A program made the translations under genes and the position numbers. From Megalobrama amblycephala (taxonomy: Eukaryota > Chordata > Actinopteri > Cypriniformes > Xenocyprididae), in NCBI RefSeq assembly GCF_018812025.1, contig NC_063053.1, positions 7,417,623 to 7,481,622 on the forward strand: DNA of 64,000 nt, in the 5' to 3' direction. Positions 12,601 to 23,800 of this stretch are shown here, one piece after another (positions within the stretch are counted from its first letter, which is position 1; every line of letters begins with the position of its first letter). Below the pieces are notes generated by a model. The model was not told the DNA's origin. It did not search any database and saw only the letters and a program-made list of their open reading frames with translations.

Positions 12601-12675
12601 ATATAAGGAACAAATGCCATGGTTTTCAACAATGGATACCCCATTGTTGAAAACCATGGCATTCGTTCCTCATAT
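12601..12675. repeat. 75-bp near-perfect palindrome upstream of tlr4 copy B
   Basis: Left arm 12613-12635 and right arm 12641-12663 are perfect 23-bp inverted repeats around a 5-bp loop (atacc). With a few mismatches the arms extend to about 35 bp each. The homologous site upstream of copy C (about 20890-20940) contains only the left arm. The right arm is therefore an inverted duplication specific to copy B, placed 60-130 bp upstream of its start codon, in the promoter or 5' UTR. Confidence 0.9.
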
Positions 12676-13019
12676 GGGTGAAAGGATGTCACAGAGAAGT
12701 ACGCATTTCCTAATGTGGTAAATCTTGAATGAAGAAGTAACTTTCTGAATAGATTAACTGTAATTGACTCTGCAATTCCTAAAAGTTTAATTTTAAGAGT
12801 ACAAGTACAAGTTTAAGTACAATTTTATTTGTACATGTATTTGTATAGGCAAAACTTTAATTCAAAGCACTCTGGATCCTCTGAGTCTGGAAGACCAGCA
12901 AGTATAGTACTGCAGAGTTTTGAACAGTTAAATGCTTTCCAAGGCAATCCTCCTACTGTTTAGTGCAATATTTTGTTAATTCACCTCTATTCAATGGACT
13001 GACAGTCTAACAATGCTTT

Positions 13020-13593
13020 AGTCTCCCCAGCTCCCAGCTCTGCCTTGGTCCTTGGATCCCCTGGCTCCACCTTGGGCCTCCGGTCCATTGCCGTCACCCA
13101 AGTTCTCCATCTCCCTGGCTCCACCCTGTACTTCACCGCCTAAGTTTCTGCTTTGTAAGTCTCTGCCGGTTCTGCCACAGCTCCGCTGTGGCCCATTCCT
13201 CTGACAGCTCCTCCATGGACATCTCCACCTGGGAACAGATAATTATTCCCCTTCCATGGCCTTGGCCCTCCTTCCCGATATTACCCACTTGAACAGTTCC
13301 TTGCTGTTTTTCATGTTCTATGTAGGTGTCAGCAGCCACGTTTCGGAAGGGGATGTTGCGTATTTGTATTTCTGTTCCCTTTGGTTCCAGTTATTCCTTC
13401 ACCATGTTTAGTTCCTGTTTCATTAATTGTGATAGTTACTTTGTTCCATGTTTTCTAACTATGTATTGTCTGTTCTCATCATTGTTTAAGTTGGCTTGCA
13501 TTGTTCTTGTGATTGGTTTTGTTTTTCTTAATAAAAGACTGCTGCAATCAGATTCTTGCCTTTTCTTGCCTTTATTAATCCAAACTTGACACA
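13020..13593 (+). mobile_element. LTR-retrotransposon fragment with 3' LTR
   Basis: 13020-13150 is C-rich ('ccctggctccacctt'-type), as in the region before the 3' LTR of many fish Gypsy-like elements. The stretch 13327-13593 begins TGTCAGCAGCC and ends ACTTGACACA, with an AATAAA inside 'cttaataaaagactgc', consistent with an LTR. No protease, RT or integrase frame remains. Boundaries are approximate and the assignment is tentative. Confidence 0.45.
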
Positions 13594-13664
13594 ATGATTA
13601 TGTGTACACATACTGCAAACAGTTACTAGCAAATTAACTTCAACAATAATTTCCCAAGCATTAT

Positions 13665-13790
13665 TGTGGCTGCTTGTGTTTAGAGTCTTGCCGCTGCATT
13701 TACACGTTTTTGACCAGCAGATGTCCTCAGCATCCTCACATTCATTATTATTACCAATTCATGGCTGTTTTAAAACTGTTCAGCTGTTCA
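13665..13790. repeat. Duplicated spacer block, copy 1
   Basis: The text from 'tgcttgtgtttagagtcttg' through 'catcctcacatt...ctgttttaaaac' recurs in the same orientation at about 22285-22395. The duplicate lies in the next spacer of the array, so the spacers share ancestry as parts of a repeated tlr4 unit. In this copy the block is followed by a non-LTR retrotransposon fragment that is absent from the other copy. Confidence 0.75.
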
Positions 13791-14455
13791 GCCACCAAAT
13801 TAAACATAAGGAAACTACAACTGACAGTCAGGACTGCTAAAAGAATTATTGGTGCCCTTTTGCCAAACCTCCAAGAATTTTACACCTCCAGAGTGAAAAA
13901 AGGGATATGAAAATCACTTTGGACCGCACACACCCAGCTCACTTTCTCTTTGAACTGTTGCCCTCTGGCCAGCGCTACAGAGCACTGAGCACCCGAATAG
14001 CCTGGCACAAGAACAGCTGTTTCCATCAGGCAAACTTCCACCCGAACAGTTAAAACTGCCAATAGGGTCTTTTAATTGTTCATATAGTGTGACTATAATA
14101 TAAATATATTATAAACCTATTTATTATCTACCTCTGTACATTCCTTCTACTTTTCATTTGCACAAAATACACTTCCATTTTGCACATAACCGTACATCTG
14201 TATATAGCATATCTGTATATACTGTATGTAATTCTGTCCATTGTGTATTTTCTATATTTTTTTATTACTGTATTGTGTTTTATCTTTAATTTTATTGCCT
14301 ATTTATTATTGTGTTACATTCCTTTTTATTGCCTATATCTCCATGTATGTCAGTTCTTCTTTTTTCTGCACTGAAAAATCCTGTCGCCAAGACAAATTCC
14401 TAGTGTGTAAACTTCTACTGATTGTGGTTGATTTTTGTATATTAGCTTAAAGCTC
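13791..14455 (+). mobile_element. 3' end of a non-LTR retrotransposon (LINE)
   Basis: Plus-strand translation, with a frame break near 13908, gives RTAKRIIGALLPNLQEFYTS, then RTHPAHFLFELLPSGQRYRA, then IAWHKNSCFHQANF. This matches the characteristic C-terminal tail after the reverse transcriptase of fish L2/CR1/Rex-type LINEs (HPAHxLFxLLPSGxRYR...NSFFPQA). An AT-rich 3' UTR follows to about 14455, ending with 'ccaagacaaattcctagtgtg'. The element is 5'-truncated and frame-broken, hence inactive. Confidence 0.7.
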
Positions 14456-14672
14456 CCACTTAGAAAAATAGTTCATTACAACAAGTTGAACGCTGAAATA
14501 ACATCACAATATTAACTTATAAAGGGATCAAAGGATTTAATGATAGCTGTCATTAAGACCTCTGAGGCCAACTTTACCATTGTGAGAAGCAAGGTGGCGC
14601 CATTTACCTATTCTAGTTGTGTTTGTATGATGAGAGAAAGTGAAAGGGACCAGGCAGTGATAGACCAGTAGC

Positions 14673-14860
14673 TCCTCACTGCAGAACACGAGATACAGGA
14701 TCCAGATCCAGGGGGTGGAGACGGGTAGGTTTAAGGATATGTAAAGTGGGAGAAGTTAGATCCAGATCCAGGGGGTGGAGATGGGTAGGTTTAAGGATAT
14801 GTAAAGTAAAAGGATCTGGATCCAACCTCGCCCCCTTAATCTTGTGTTCTGCAGTGAGGA
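14673..14860. mobile_element. 188-bp element with terminal inverted repeats and internal 60-bp tandem duplication
   Basis: The ends are TCCTCACTGCAGAACAC at 14673 and its reverse complement ending at 14860; the arms extend to about 22 bp with one mismatch. Inside are two 60-bp direct repeats (about 14701-14760 and 14761-14820), each beginning tccagatccagggggtggag. No clear target-site duplication is seen. The surrounding sequence (14570-14930) has a related copy at 23325-23460 that lacks this element. Confidence 0.7.
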
Positions 14861-16090
14861 CCATCTCCGACAGACACTTGAAAGTAGCACCAGTAGGAGA
14901 TCGATTTCTGTTTCACAAGCCTAAGGCATAGTCGAATATGCCTACTTAGTATATAGTTGGTGAAAAACAGTATGTGAACCAAGTAGTATGTCCAAATTCA
15001 TAGTATTAATAAAACAATAGGTGAAAATTCCCAGATGACCTAATACTTCCTGTGAGATTCTGAAGTGTGCATACACTGGACACTTTACTATCCAATGAGG
15101 CCACTGGACAGGGTTTGTTAATGGCAGTGAAGTGATGCAACTGATGCTGTTGGTCACATGACAGTGACAACATGGCTGATGTAGTACATCCAGATTGCAT
15201 TCATACACACATTCATACTAGTCCTATATATATTATAGAACACTTTTTAACACTCGCAAAGCAAGTTTCAAAATGTACAAGACTACTAGTACCTACTAGT
15301 AAAAGTATGCTATTTTGAATGCAGAGAAAGTGTGACCATAGCTTTAATCCGATGAGCAGTGATTATTCAGAAATAATTAGTCTCTCTAAAGGCAGGAACA
15401 CACCAAGCCGACGCCAACAAACTAGTGGCGACAAAAGCAGACTGTGCGGTTGGCTCACATCGGCAGCATAGGGGTCCAAAGTTGCCCTGAAGGCTGGTTC
15501 AGACTGTGCGATTCTGGCCACGATTTGGTCGTCTGAGACAAATTTTACAAATCCTAAAAGATTCCTATAATCCTAGCCTAAAATCTGTAGGCTTTGATCG
15601 CTAGTTTGACATGTTCACAGACAGCCGGTTAATGACCGTTGTGAGCAAATTTTACCTCCAATGAAATTCTGGCAGTGTAAGAAGATTTGGCGCTCAGTCC
15701 TCCCGGGTGACTTCTCCTACGACAAACGTCAAATTGTCTTTGCTTTTCAAGACAAGCCGTGATCAAAATTAACAATAGAGATTTCTTTGTTAGCCACTAT
15801 TTCAGTCCCGCGTGTAATGCAGCTCACTGTCACAGAATGTGAGTGGGTTGATGATGTAAATCTCCGGACAAGTTTTCAAGTGCGCATTCATTTTTAACGC
15901 GTCTTGACTGTTGTACAGTCTGACATATAGGACAGCTGAAATCCCACAGTGTGACATGAGGATCATGAGGATCATGTTCATATAGTCATACAGTGTGCAC
16001 ACGGCTTAACTCACCAAACCTACACTCGACAGCCGATGACCAAGTAGCATGTCCGTTCTGCGCCTGCGTAAGAAGAAATGCCTTTCTGTA

Positions 16091-16104
16091 CCAGCAGGTG
16101 GCAG
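16091..16104 (+). promoter_or_regulatory. CTCF-consensus motif
   Basis: CCAGCAGGTGGCAG matches every position of the core vertebrate CTCF consensus CCASYAGRKGGCRS. It lies within transposon-derived sequence between tlr4 copies B and C. Match only; binding is not shown. Confidence 0.45.
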
Positions 16105-16122
16105 TAGCTGAACAGCCAATCA

Positions 16123-16232
16123 GGGGTGCGTTTCCCAAAGCGAACTATGGTCGCAAGTTCCGTCGTTACCAATAGAGTTCAATGAGACTTACGACCATGG
16201 TTCACCAACGATGCTTTCAGGAAACTCACCCC
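16123..16232. mobile_element. 110-bp MITE with GGGTG(C/A)G ends, nested
   Basis: The left end GGGGTGCGTTTCCCAAAGC and the right end (reverse complement GGGGTGAGTTTCCTGAAAGC) form inverted repeats. Inner halves 'actatggtcg' and 'acgaccatggt' are also inverted. It is nested inside the 15387-16410 element, which is therefore older. No coding potential. Confidence 0.65.
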
Positions 16233-16419
16233 AGAATGATCAGATGGCCTGACGGACTGACAAGCTCCGATGCCAATTCAATGTCAAATCGGCTGAAAAA
16301 AAGCAGACAAGGACCAACTTCAGCCGACAATGCGGACACTGAGGAAACTTAGTCCAACAAACAAAAACTGCCTGACGGCCGACCGTCAGCTTGGTGTTTT
16401 CCTGCCTTAAATCCCTCCT

Positions 16420-17530
16420 TTCCGAGAGCCGGCTCTGCTCTGATTGGCCATATGGCCCAGTCTGTTATGATTGGTCTACCGCTTATAGCACAAGTTGGAA
16501 ACAAACGCCCATTACCATAACTGATTCAGCTCCGTATGCTTCCTAAAGCTCAGCGATTGTACAGACTATAAAGCCAGTAACGGTGGCGTCGATTTTACCA
16601 TATCAATCTGAGCGCGAGTCCAATGATGAAAAATTGGAAGAAATAGTTATTCAACCCGAGCCTCCATCGCAAGAACAGCTTAAGCATGAGATTCTCAGTG
16701 TTACACTACTCAATTTGAGGTACATATGAGATGTAATTCCTCACCATCAGTATTAACAAGTGTATGTCCATCAACAAACCGATGTGTATATTTCTAATGT
16801 ATTGCTATGCACATGTGGTAACTTGATAATTAACTGTATCAATAATAGAGTTAACTTTAGCCCAGCACTAACATGAATGACTGATTTAACATTAAAGTTT
16901 GTAAAACAAATCTTGCTCCATCCTTTATCATTACTCAAAGCAGTAAGAACGACAGACATTCTGCATTAATGCATACAGTTTTAGGTAATAGTGGGCCACA
17001 GATGATTAGCAGAAGTATTTCACTAAGAGAGTTAGCCAGTTAACCAGATATATACACAATATAGCTAAAACACAAAACTATGTATTTTAAACACTCTGTA
17101 TAAAATACATCAATAATTATTCACACTTACAGTTTGTGATGAGCAAGTTGGTCCAAATAAAGCAGGTACTGTCCCATCTTTAACCACTGATTTTTCATAG
17201 CCTCACAATTTGGAAGTGAAAATAAACTGAATTTCCTTTCACAGCGCAGAGCATAGCGTCTTGTCGACATGTTATCCACACGAACGAGCTACAGCGTTTG
17301 GGAGTTCAAGTTTTCGCGGCATGTCAGCCCAGAACGTAGGCGGACATTATGCAAATGTGTTAACTTGTGACGTGTGAACTTCGCGAAATGGGATTCGAAC
17401 TAAAACGAATCGTTTAAGTGGTTCAGAGTCGACTCTTTCTTTTGAGAGACAATAACTTTGCAATCTGTTTACATTCACATACAACTACATTACACACTGC
17501 ATGAAAGGTAATTTTCAAAAATCCATAATA
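16420..17530. other. Spacer with possible transposon-protein remnant
   Basis: At about 16586-16730 the plus strand has an open frame including PYQSERESNDEKLEEIVIQ followed by PEPPSQEQ. It loosely resembles the acidic N-terminus of proteins carried by some fish DNA transposons, but I cannot place it. It stops soon after, so it is at most a relic. A sequence like a tRNA B box (ggattcgaac at about 17392) has no partner A box. The rest is unassigned. Confidence 0.3.
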
Positions 17531-17537
17531 GGGGCAG

Positions 17538-17755
17538 TTTAAAAACTCAGTGCAGGACTGTTTTGGACATTTAGCACCTGGTTAAACTTTACATTGCTTG
17601 TGGTTATACGTATACAGGTTTTTGCACAGAGACTGTTCCTGAGAATGGAACAATTGTTGTGCCATTTTGTCACAATTTTAGTGCACTCGTGAAATAATTA
17701 AGATTTAGGGAGGAATTTTCCTTTGATGCAATGATTGTAATAAAAGATCCTGCAA
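17538..17755 (+). repeat. Inverted repeat flanking tlr4 copy C, arm 1
   Basis: The reverse complement of this stretch aligns with 21325-21545, sharing for example 'tctctgtgcaaa', 'acaagcaat', 'gctaaatg', 'gagtttttaaa' and 'acaatcattgcatca' in the same order. The arms are roughly 220 bp, imperfect, and about 3.6 kb apart, enclosing all of copy C. Confidence 0.8.
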
Positions 17756-18217
17756 AATCAATGGAAAATTCTTAACAAAGAACAAACTACATTAGTCAGG
17801 ATGGAGGAAATTCAGCACATAATCACACAGTAAAATAGGAAACTTTCTGTTAACACATATCACGTGTGGAGCTTGAATCTGTTTTACTGTAAAGCACATA
17901 GCGTTTGACATAAATATGTTAACACTCTATTGTTGTACTTTTTCATGTTTGTTCCAAAAGGGAAGTTATTCATTACTGAAACCCATTGTTTGCAGTATTT
18001 ACAATGAATAATAACATCTTTGGCAAAAATTGTTGAGTACATCATAAAATGCTTCTTTATATGCATGGCTGAAAAATGAGGCACCAGTTATTTAATAAAA
18101 ATACACACAATGATTAAGTCAAAACTGTTACTAAAGCTGCTATAAAATTTATCATGAGTGAAAAGCTGACAAAATATCCGAAAGAGTACATAGGAATTAT
18201 CAATTTTCTAAACAATA

Positions 18218-20837
18218 TTATTGCTTTGTGGCAATAATAGCTCTCCTGAGCCGTATCCAGAATCTCATGTTACTCAAAGGTTCCCTGCTCCACTTCAGGT
18301 ATGTATTCTTTTTCAGATGCTTATGAAGACCAAACACTTTCTTAGTCTTCCTCTCTTCCACATCTTCCAGTATGATGATGATGATGTTGGCATTGCGTTC
18401 CATAATAAACCGGGACTGAGCCAATTCAAACTCAAAGCGACACCAGGCGCTATCAATGAAGTGTTGAGACACAACCACAATGACTTTTCGACTGCCCATT
18501 ATTCCTTCATCGATAATGTTGGAGGCGATGGACTTCCCTGCTTGAAAGTCCCGCATGTGAAGGCAAAGATGAATAGGTGGAACACCGTTCTCCAGATTCT
18601 CCATCAGTTCATTCATGACCCAGACTTCATCATAGCTGGAGAAAATCACAAATGCGTCATAGGAACATTCTTGTTGTGCAGGTGATCTGTAGCCTCTCAT
18701 TAGAATACAGCAATACTGAAGATAAAACTGGAACCTATAAGCCAAGACTGATAACACGACTACTAATATAACAAAACATACTGATAAAACAATTATGAGT
18801 CTTTTCTTGTGCACACAGCTGTCAATGTCAAAGTCCGCTGCTCGAAAATCTGAGCTTAGTGAAAAAGATTGACAAAAAATATTTTCTGCTTGCTTCAAAA
18901 TGTTCTGGTTTTTGATAATCCAGAAAATAAAATCTGTCTGGGAACAGGAGCAGTCGATGGGGTTGAAGGACAAATCAAACTCTGAAAGGTTTGTTGGCAA
19001 CTTTTGGAGAACATCAAGTGGGATGCTAGTAATGCTGTTTTTATCTACATAAAATGATGTTAATTGTTTCAGGTTTGAGTGGGTAAGAAAATCTACAGCC
19101 ATTAAATTGTTTCCTCTGAGATTCAAAAGTCTAAGCCTTTGAAGATTTTTAAAAGAGCTCGAGTGTACCTCTACCACATGACAGTAAGACAAGTCAAGGT
19201 GCTCTAGAACTGTGAGATTATTAAATAAATATCTTACTACATCACCCTGAAAATTATTGCCAGCCATCTTGAGAACATTAAGACTGCTCAGTCCATAAAA
19301 GCAATATATGTTAGTGTAAGTGATACTTGAATAAGAAACATCCAGATACCTCAAATACTTTAAGTTAGACAAAACTGAAAGACATCCCATATCTACAACT
19401 TTTGTATGGTGGAAATCTAGAATCTCAAGGGAATCAAGTCCATCAAATGCTCCTACATCAAGATCAATTTCTGCATTTAGACTTAAATTCAAATACCTGA
19501 TTTGAGGGGTGCCAGATAAAAGTGTCGAGCAGCATCGTTTTAAAGTTATCCGGTTAGAGCTCAGATCCACATACTGAAGCTTAGGCATGTCTATGAAGGT
19601 TGCAGCACTAAAAAGTTCGCTGTTGTACGTAATTACTAGTTTTTCTAAAGTATGGAGATGTGACAGTTGTTTACCTGGCAAAATAGCTATGTGATTGGAA
19701 ATCAAGTAAAGCTCCTTGAGTTCATGAAAAAATACATACTCCATATCACCAATTACACCATTCTTCACAACCACAATTGTAGCATTAATCATACAGGGAA
19801 AGATTGAAATTAGTTCATCAGGCCTATCACTAATATAATAATATACTTCCTGGAAAAAAATAGAGCAAAGGCCATCTAAAATATTAGCATCTGAGTATTC
19901 AAATTTGAAATCTCCCCTGAATTTTCCAAATAACATTTTTTTTACATTAAGACCATATAGAGCTTTTAGACCAACTTTCTGAGCAGCAAATGAAACAAAG
20001 GCAGATCGGATATCCAGCTGTCTGAGATGAACATCTTTGAAAGCTCCTGGTTCAATGTATAATAATGGATTCCTAGAAAGAATCAAAGTCATGTTTCTGC
20101 CAATCTTTCGCAACACAACAGTGTGATCAGTCTTGATGATGGATATATTATTGGCATGTAGATCAAGTAAACTTAAGTCTTTAAAGGAGCTCATGAATGG
20201 AGGGAGACAGACAGACTGGATGTTATTTGTTCCAACTCTAAGTTCCCGTAGCTTGGTTAGGTTATCCATTTGAAGCGGTAAGGACACGAGACCAACATCC
20301 ACAAGAACTAGTCTCTGTAGATTATGTAAAGAATTCAAGCATCCAGGTCCAAAATATGTAACAGGGTTTCCAGTGAGAATCAAAGAAGTCAAATTCTTCA
20401 CATTGTAGAAAGCATAATTTTCAATGTGCTTGATGTGACATCTGAAAGTAAACACATACATTCAATATTATTTATAATACACATTATACAACAACTGAGT
20501 TTTAGATAACAACATTGCTCACCTTGACAGATCAAGAACTCGCAGAAAAGACAAAACTGGGAATACAGTCTTCTGTAAATATTTCATAACATTAAAACTA
20601 AAATCCAGAGTTTGAACAGATGAAGGAATACTTGGTGGTATGGAGCTGAGGTTTCTTCCCATGCATGAGTAGTGCAGATTCTCTGTAATCTAAAGCAATA
20701 TACATATATATATATATAACAGTAATAAAAACCGTAATGAAAAACAGATTTAGATCCAGAAAACTTACTTCAGTGCATGATTCTCCAGCAACTATGGAAA
20801 AACATATCATGAAAGCACTAATAGTGAAGAAACTCAT
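18218..20837 (-). CDS. tlr4: Toll-like receptor 4, copy C
   Basis: Coding exons 20837-20769, 20689-20523 and 20441-18218 (69, 167 and 2224 bp) join to 819 residues. MSFFTISAFMICFSIVAGES is the signal peptide. Then follow an LRRNT-like HYSCMGRNLSSIP, about 20 LRRs, LRRCT cysteines (NPIDCSCSQTDF), a membrane helix at about 627-647 and a TIR domain from about 673 to the end. TIR landmarks seen: box 1 YDAFVIFSSYDE, box 2/BB loop RDFQAGKSIASN (Ala713), and box 3-like MRFWIRLRRAI. Compared with copy B, residues about 230-430 carry many substitutions, including different predicted LRR surfaces, while residues 79-230 and 440-819 are nearly identical. The 3' flank (about 17880-18200) is duplicated downstream of copy D (about 23960-24290). 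The gene appears intact, and its role is presumably pattern recognition with an MD-2-like partner. Confidence 0.94.
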
Positions 20838-23800
20838 TTTGAGTGATCTTAACCGTCATAAAAATGTGAGTCAGCCTTAGTAGCGATCTTTGAATATGAG
20901 GAACGAATGCCATGGCTTTTAACAATGAGGAACTATGGATGAAAGGATGTCATATAAAAGTAGGCTTGGGCTTAATTATGGTCAATCTTGAATGAAGAAG
21001 TACCTTTGTGAATAGATCAATTGCAATATATTGAATAGGCTCTACAATTCATATAAAATTAATAAGGATGACTTTGTGTGTACATTTATTTGTATAGGCA
21101 ACACTTTAAATCACTCTGGATCATCTGAACCTGAAAAGCCAGCAGGTAAAGCATTTCAGAAGAAAAGTTTTGAGATAAAAGGTGGCAGGACTAGAGCTGT
21201 GCAGCATAATCAGATAGGTAAGGTCTGGTTTTACTGATGTTATAGAGCATGAATCTAGTTGAAGTAGTTGTTGAATACAGAGTACTATTTTTACATTATA
21301 TTTTATAAGTTAGGTATTCAGTTATTAGATATTTTCTTACAATCATTGCATCACAGGACAATTCCTTTGCTAAACCTTCATTATTTTGCAGGCTGGAAAC
21401 ACATTAAATTGAGACAGGTACACTAAACAGTTGCAGCACTTTCACGCAGTGTCTCTGTGCAAATACCTGCATCTTAACACAAGCAATTTAAAGATTAACA
21501 GCTGCTAAATGCGTGAAACAATCCTGCATGCTGAGTTTTTAAATTTATTTCTTTCCAACGGACAGCATATTTTTAAAATTTCTGCAATAGGAGTGCCATG
21601 TATTTAATAATTCACAGTGGAGCAGGAACAGGACAACTAACCACCTCAATCTACATGTACAATGACTTGTTTTAGCAAGAATATTGCTGGTCTCTGAGTA
21701 TCCATGTCTGTACCAGATGACATACCCAGACTACCACAATATTAATATAAAAAATAATGCTTGGAGGAACATTTCGTTCACTATTGGTCAACAAGGTAAG
21801 CAGCAGTCATAGCTAACCCCATCGCTAGCGGGGCCAAATTTGGGGATGATTCATCCCTTTGGGATGGCCATGAGATTTCAACCGAGAAAGATCCGTAAAA
21901 ATGATTAAAAACTCTTGTGTTATGCATTCCAGGCCACTAGTTGGCAATGTCACGTTGTAAAGAAACACTATTTGCCTATAGACTGAACTTATCCACATGT
22001 AATATGCAAATTTGAGTTTTGAATTTCTGTGGTATCATTATCAACCCGTTTTCAAAAACTTGCTTTTTCAGGCACCCTAAATTCCATTGTCATGTAAATG
22101 AATGGCCAAAACACATAAAAAGTGTCAGGTAAATGGCCCCTAATAGTAAGATTCAAAACCAAGCAAAAAGAAATACAGTCGTTACCCACTCAGCATCGCA
22201 GGCTGGAACCAGAACTTCACGGTTCATTCATTAGTCATTAGTTACAGCTTCTTGTTTTTAGTCATTTATTCATTAGTCATTAGTTCCAGGTGCTTGTGTT
22301 TAGAGTCTTGCCACTGCATTTAGATGTTTTTGACCAGCAGGTGTCCTCATCATCCTCACATTTATTATTACCATTTGATGACTGTTTTAAAACATCCTCT
22401 GTGAAAAATGACTTATATTCTGGGTCTCAGAGACCCCAGCTATAACATAAATAAATACTATGAATTTTCACATGCAAAGACTTTCTGATTGGTTGGATCT
22501 GATACTGCAGTAAAATCAGCCACAAACAGAAGCATGGTTACTATCCTTACCTGGATAACCATGACCTATTCCAACACTTGCTTAATGATAGAACAGCAGT
22601 TAAAGATTCAATATTACAAAATGACTAATGAATTTTCTTTAGGTCAGAGAAACAGATTACAATAATTTGAATGGAAAGTGACTGAGGAGCCTGACTTCCA
22701 TTTTAAAGCATTTTACTGCCAGAATTCTGCAAAAAATCATTATGGGAAATTTGAAAATCACCTAACATGCTCTGCACTGAAGAGAGCCGAGACCATTTTG
22801 AAGGCAAAAGAATGGTAAGATATAAGATACAGTAGCTAAACATTTAGTATCTACAACTGTTTTACAATAGAAATGTTAAACAACCGACAGTAATCGAGTA
22901 ATACAAAATATTCTCATCTAATCAAACTAATGGTTTATCACATTTTGCACAAAATTCTGTTAATAGCAAAACATTATTTTTTGCCAAACAAATAGCACTG
23001 TGTTCGTCATGAGCCAAAATTTCATAGAAATGAGTCATGTTTGTACTGCAAGTGTCAATAAATGACTTAAAGGGTAACTTTAACACTGGCAAAATGGGCT
23101 TTCGATAAAACTTGGCTGCCTATGCACTAAAAAAGTAAAACATATTTTGGAATCTTTGGTACCGGACTACAGAAAACAGAAAAAAAGGATGTTGTTTTCA
23201 CTTTTGACAAATAGGTAGGAAAACTTCAACACCCATGCATATTGCTGTCTAAGGCCACCCCCAGACCAGTCTATTATGAATATGCTTGACCAGAGTCAAA
23301 CACCACCTTGCTGAAATCTTCTGAGGCCAATTTTATCACTGTGAGAAGCAAGATGACACCAATTACCTACTGTAAGAGAATGTGAAAGAAACTGAGCATG
23401 CAGTGATATGAGACACTTGAAAGCAGCACCAGTATAGGACATTTAGGACAGCTTCCTGTTTGGTGAACTCTGACCTGCCAATTTATGTAGTGCAGAGACA
23501 TTTGACCAGCTGATGATGGAAATGTAAGATTGATCTCTGAATTCAAAGAACACACAAACTTGAAGCTGTGTAGTTTGCAGTTTTTCAAGCTCCGAAGTAA
23601 TTTCAAAAGCTTGAAGCAAAGTATGACCATGGGTTTACTTGGATGAACAGTGATTATTCCGAAATATTTGACTGCTAATGACCAATCAGAATATGCAGGT
23701 TTTTGACCGCCCCAGTTAAACGTGTTTCCAGCATGCAAACTACTGAAAATTTAGCAAAGGAATTTTCCTATGATGCAATGATTGTAAGATTCTAAGAAAA

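Larger units (their letters stand above)
15387..16410. mobile_element. About 1-kb DNA element with nested insertions
   Basis: Terminal inverted repeats are TAAAGGCAGGAACACACCAA on the left and, on the right, the reverse complement of TTAAGGCAGGAAAACACCAA. Inside, 15491-16006 may be a second element with weak ends (AAGGCTGGTTCAGACTGT against AAGCCGTGTGCACACTGT). 16123-16232 is a separate small MITE. No transposase is recognisable. The element lies in the spacer between tlr4 copies B and C and carries a CTCF-like motif. Confidence 0.65.

Noticed and set aside
12544..12657. Upstream in-frame ATG adding 38 residues to tlr4 copy B
   Set aside because: It lies in the copy-specific palindrome, the extension is not conserved in A or C, and it would bury the signal peptide.
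13326..13589. 87-codon plus-strand frame with hydrophobic residues
   Set aside because: It lies within the T-rich LTR sequence with a poly(A) signal and does not resemble a protein family.
17385..17405. tRNA B-box-like GGATTCGAAC
   Set aside because: No A box, acceptor stem or cloverleaf could be drawn around it on either strand.
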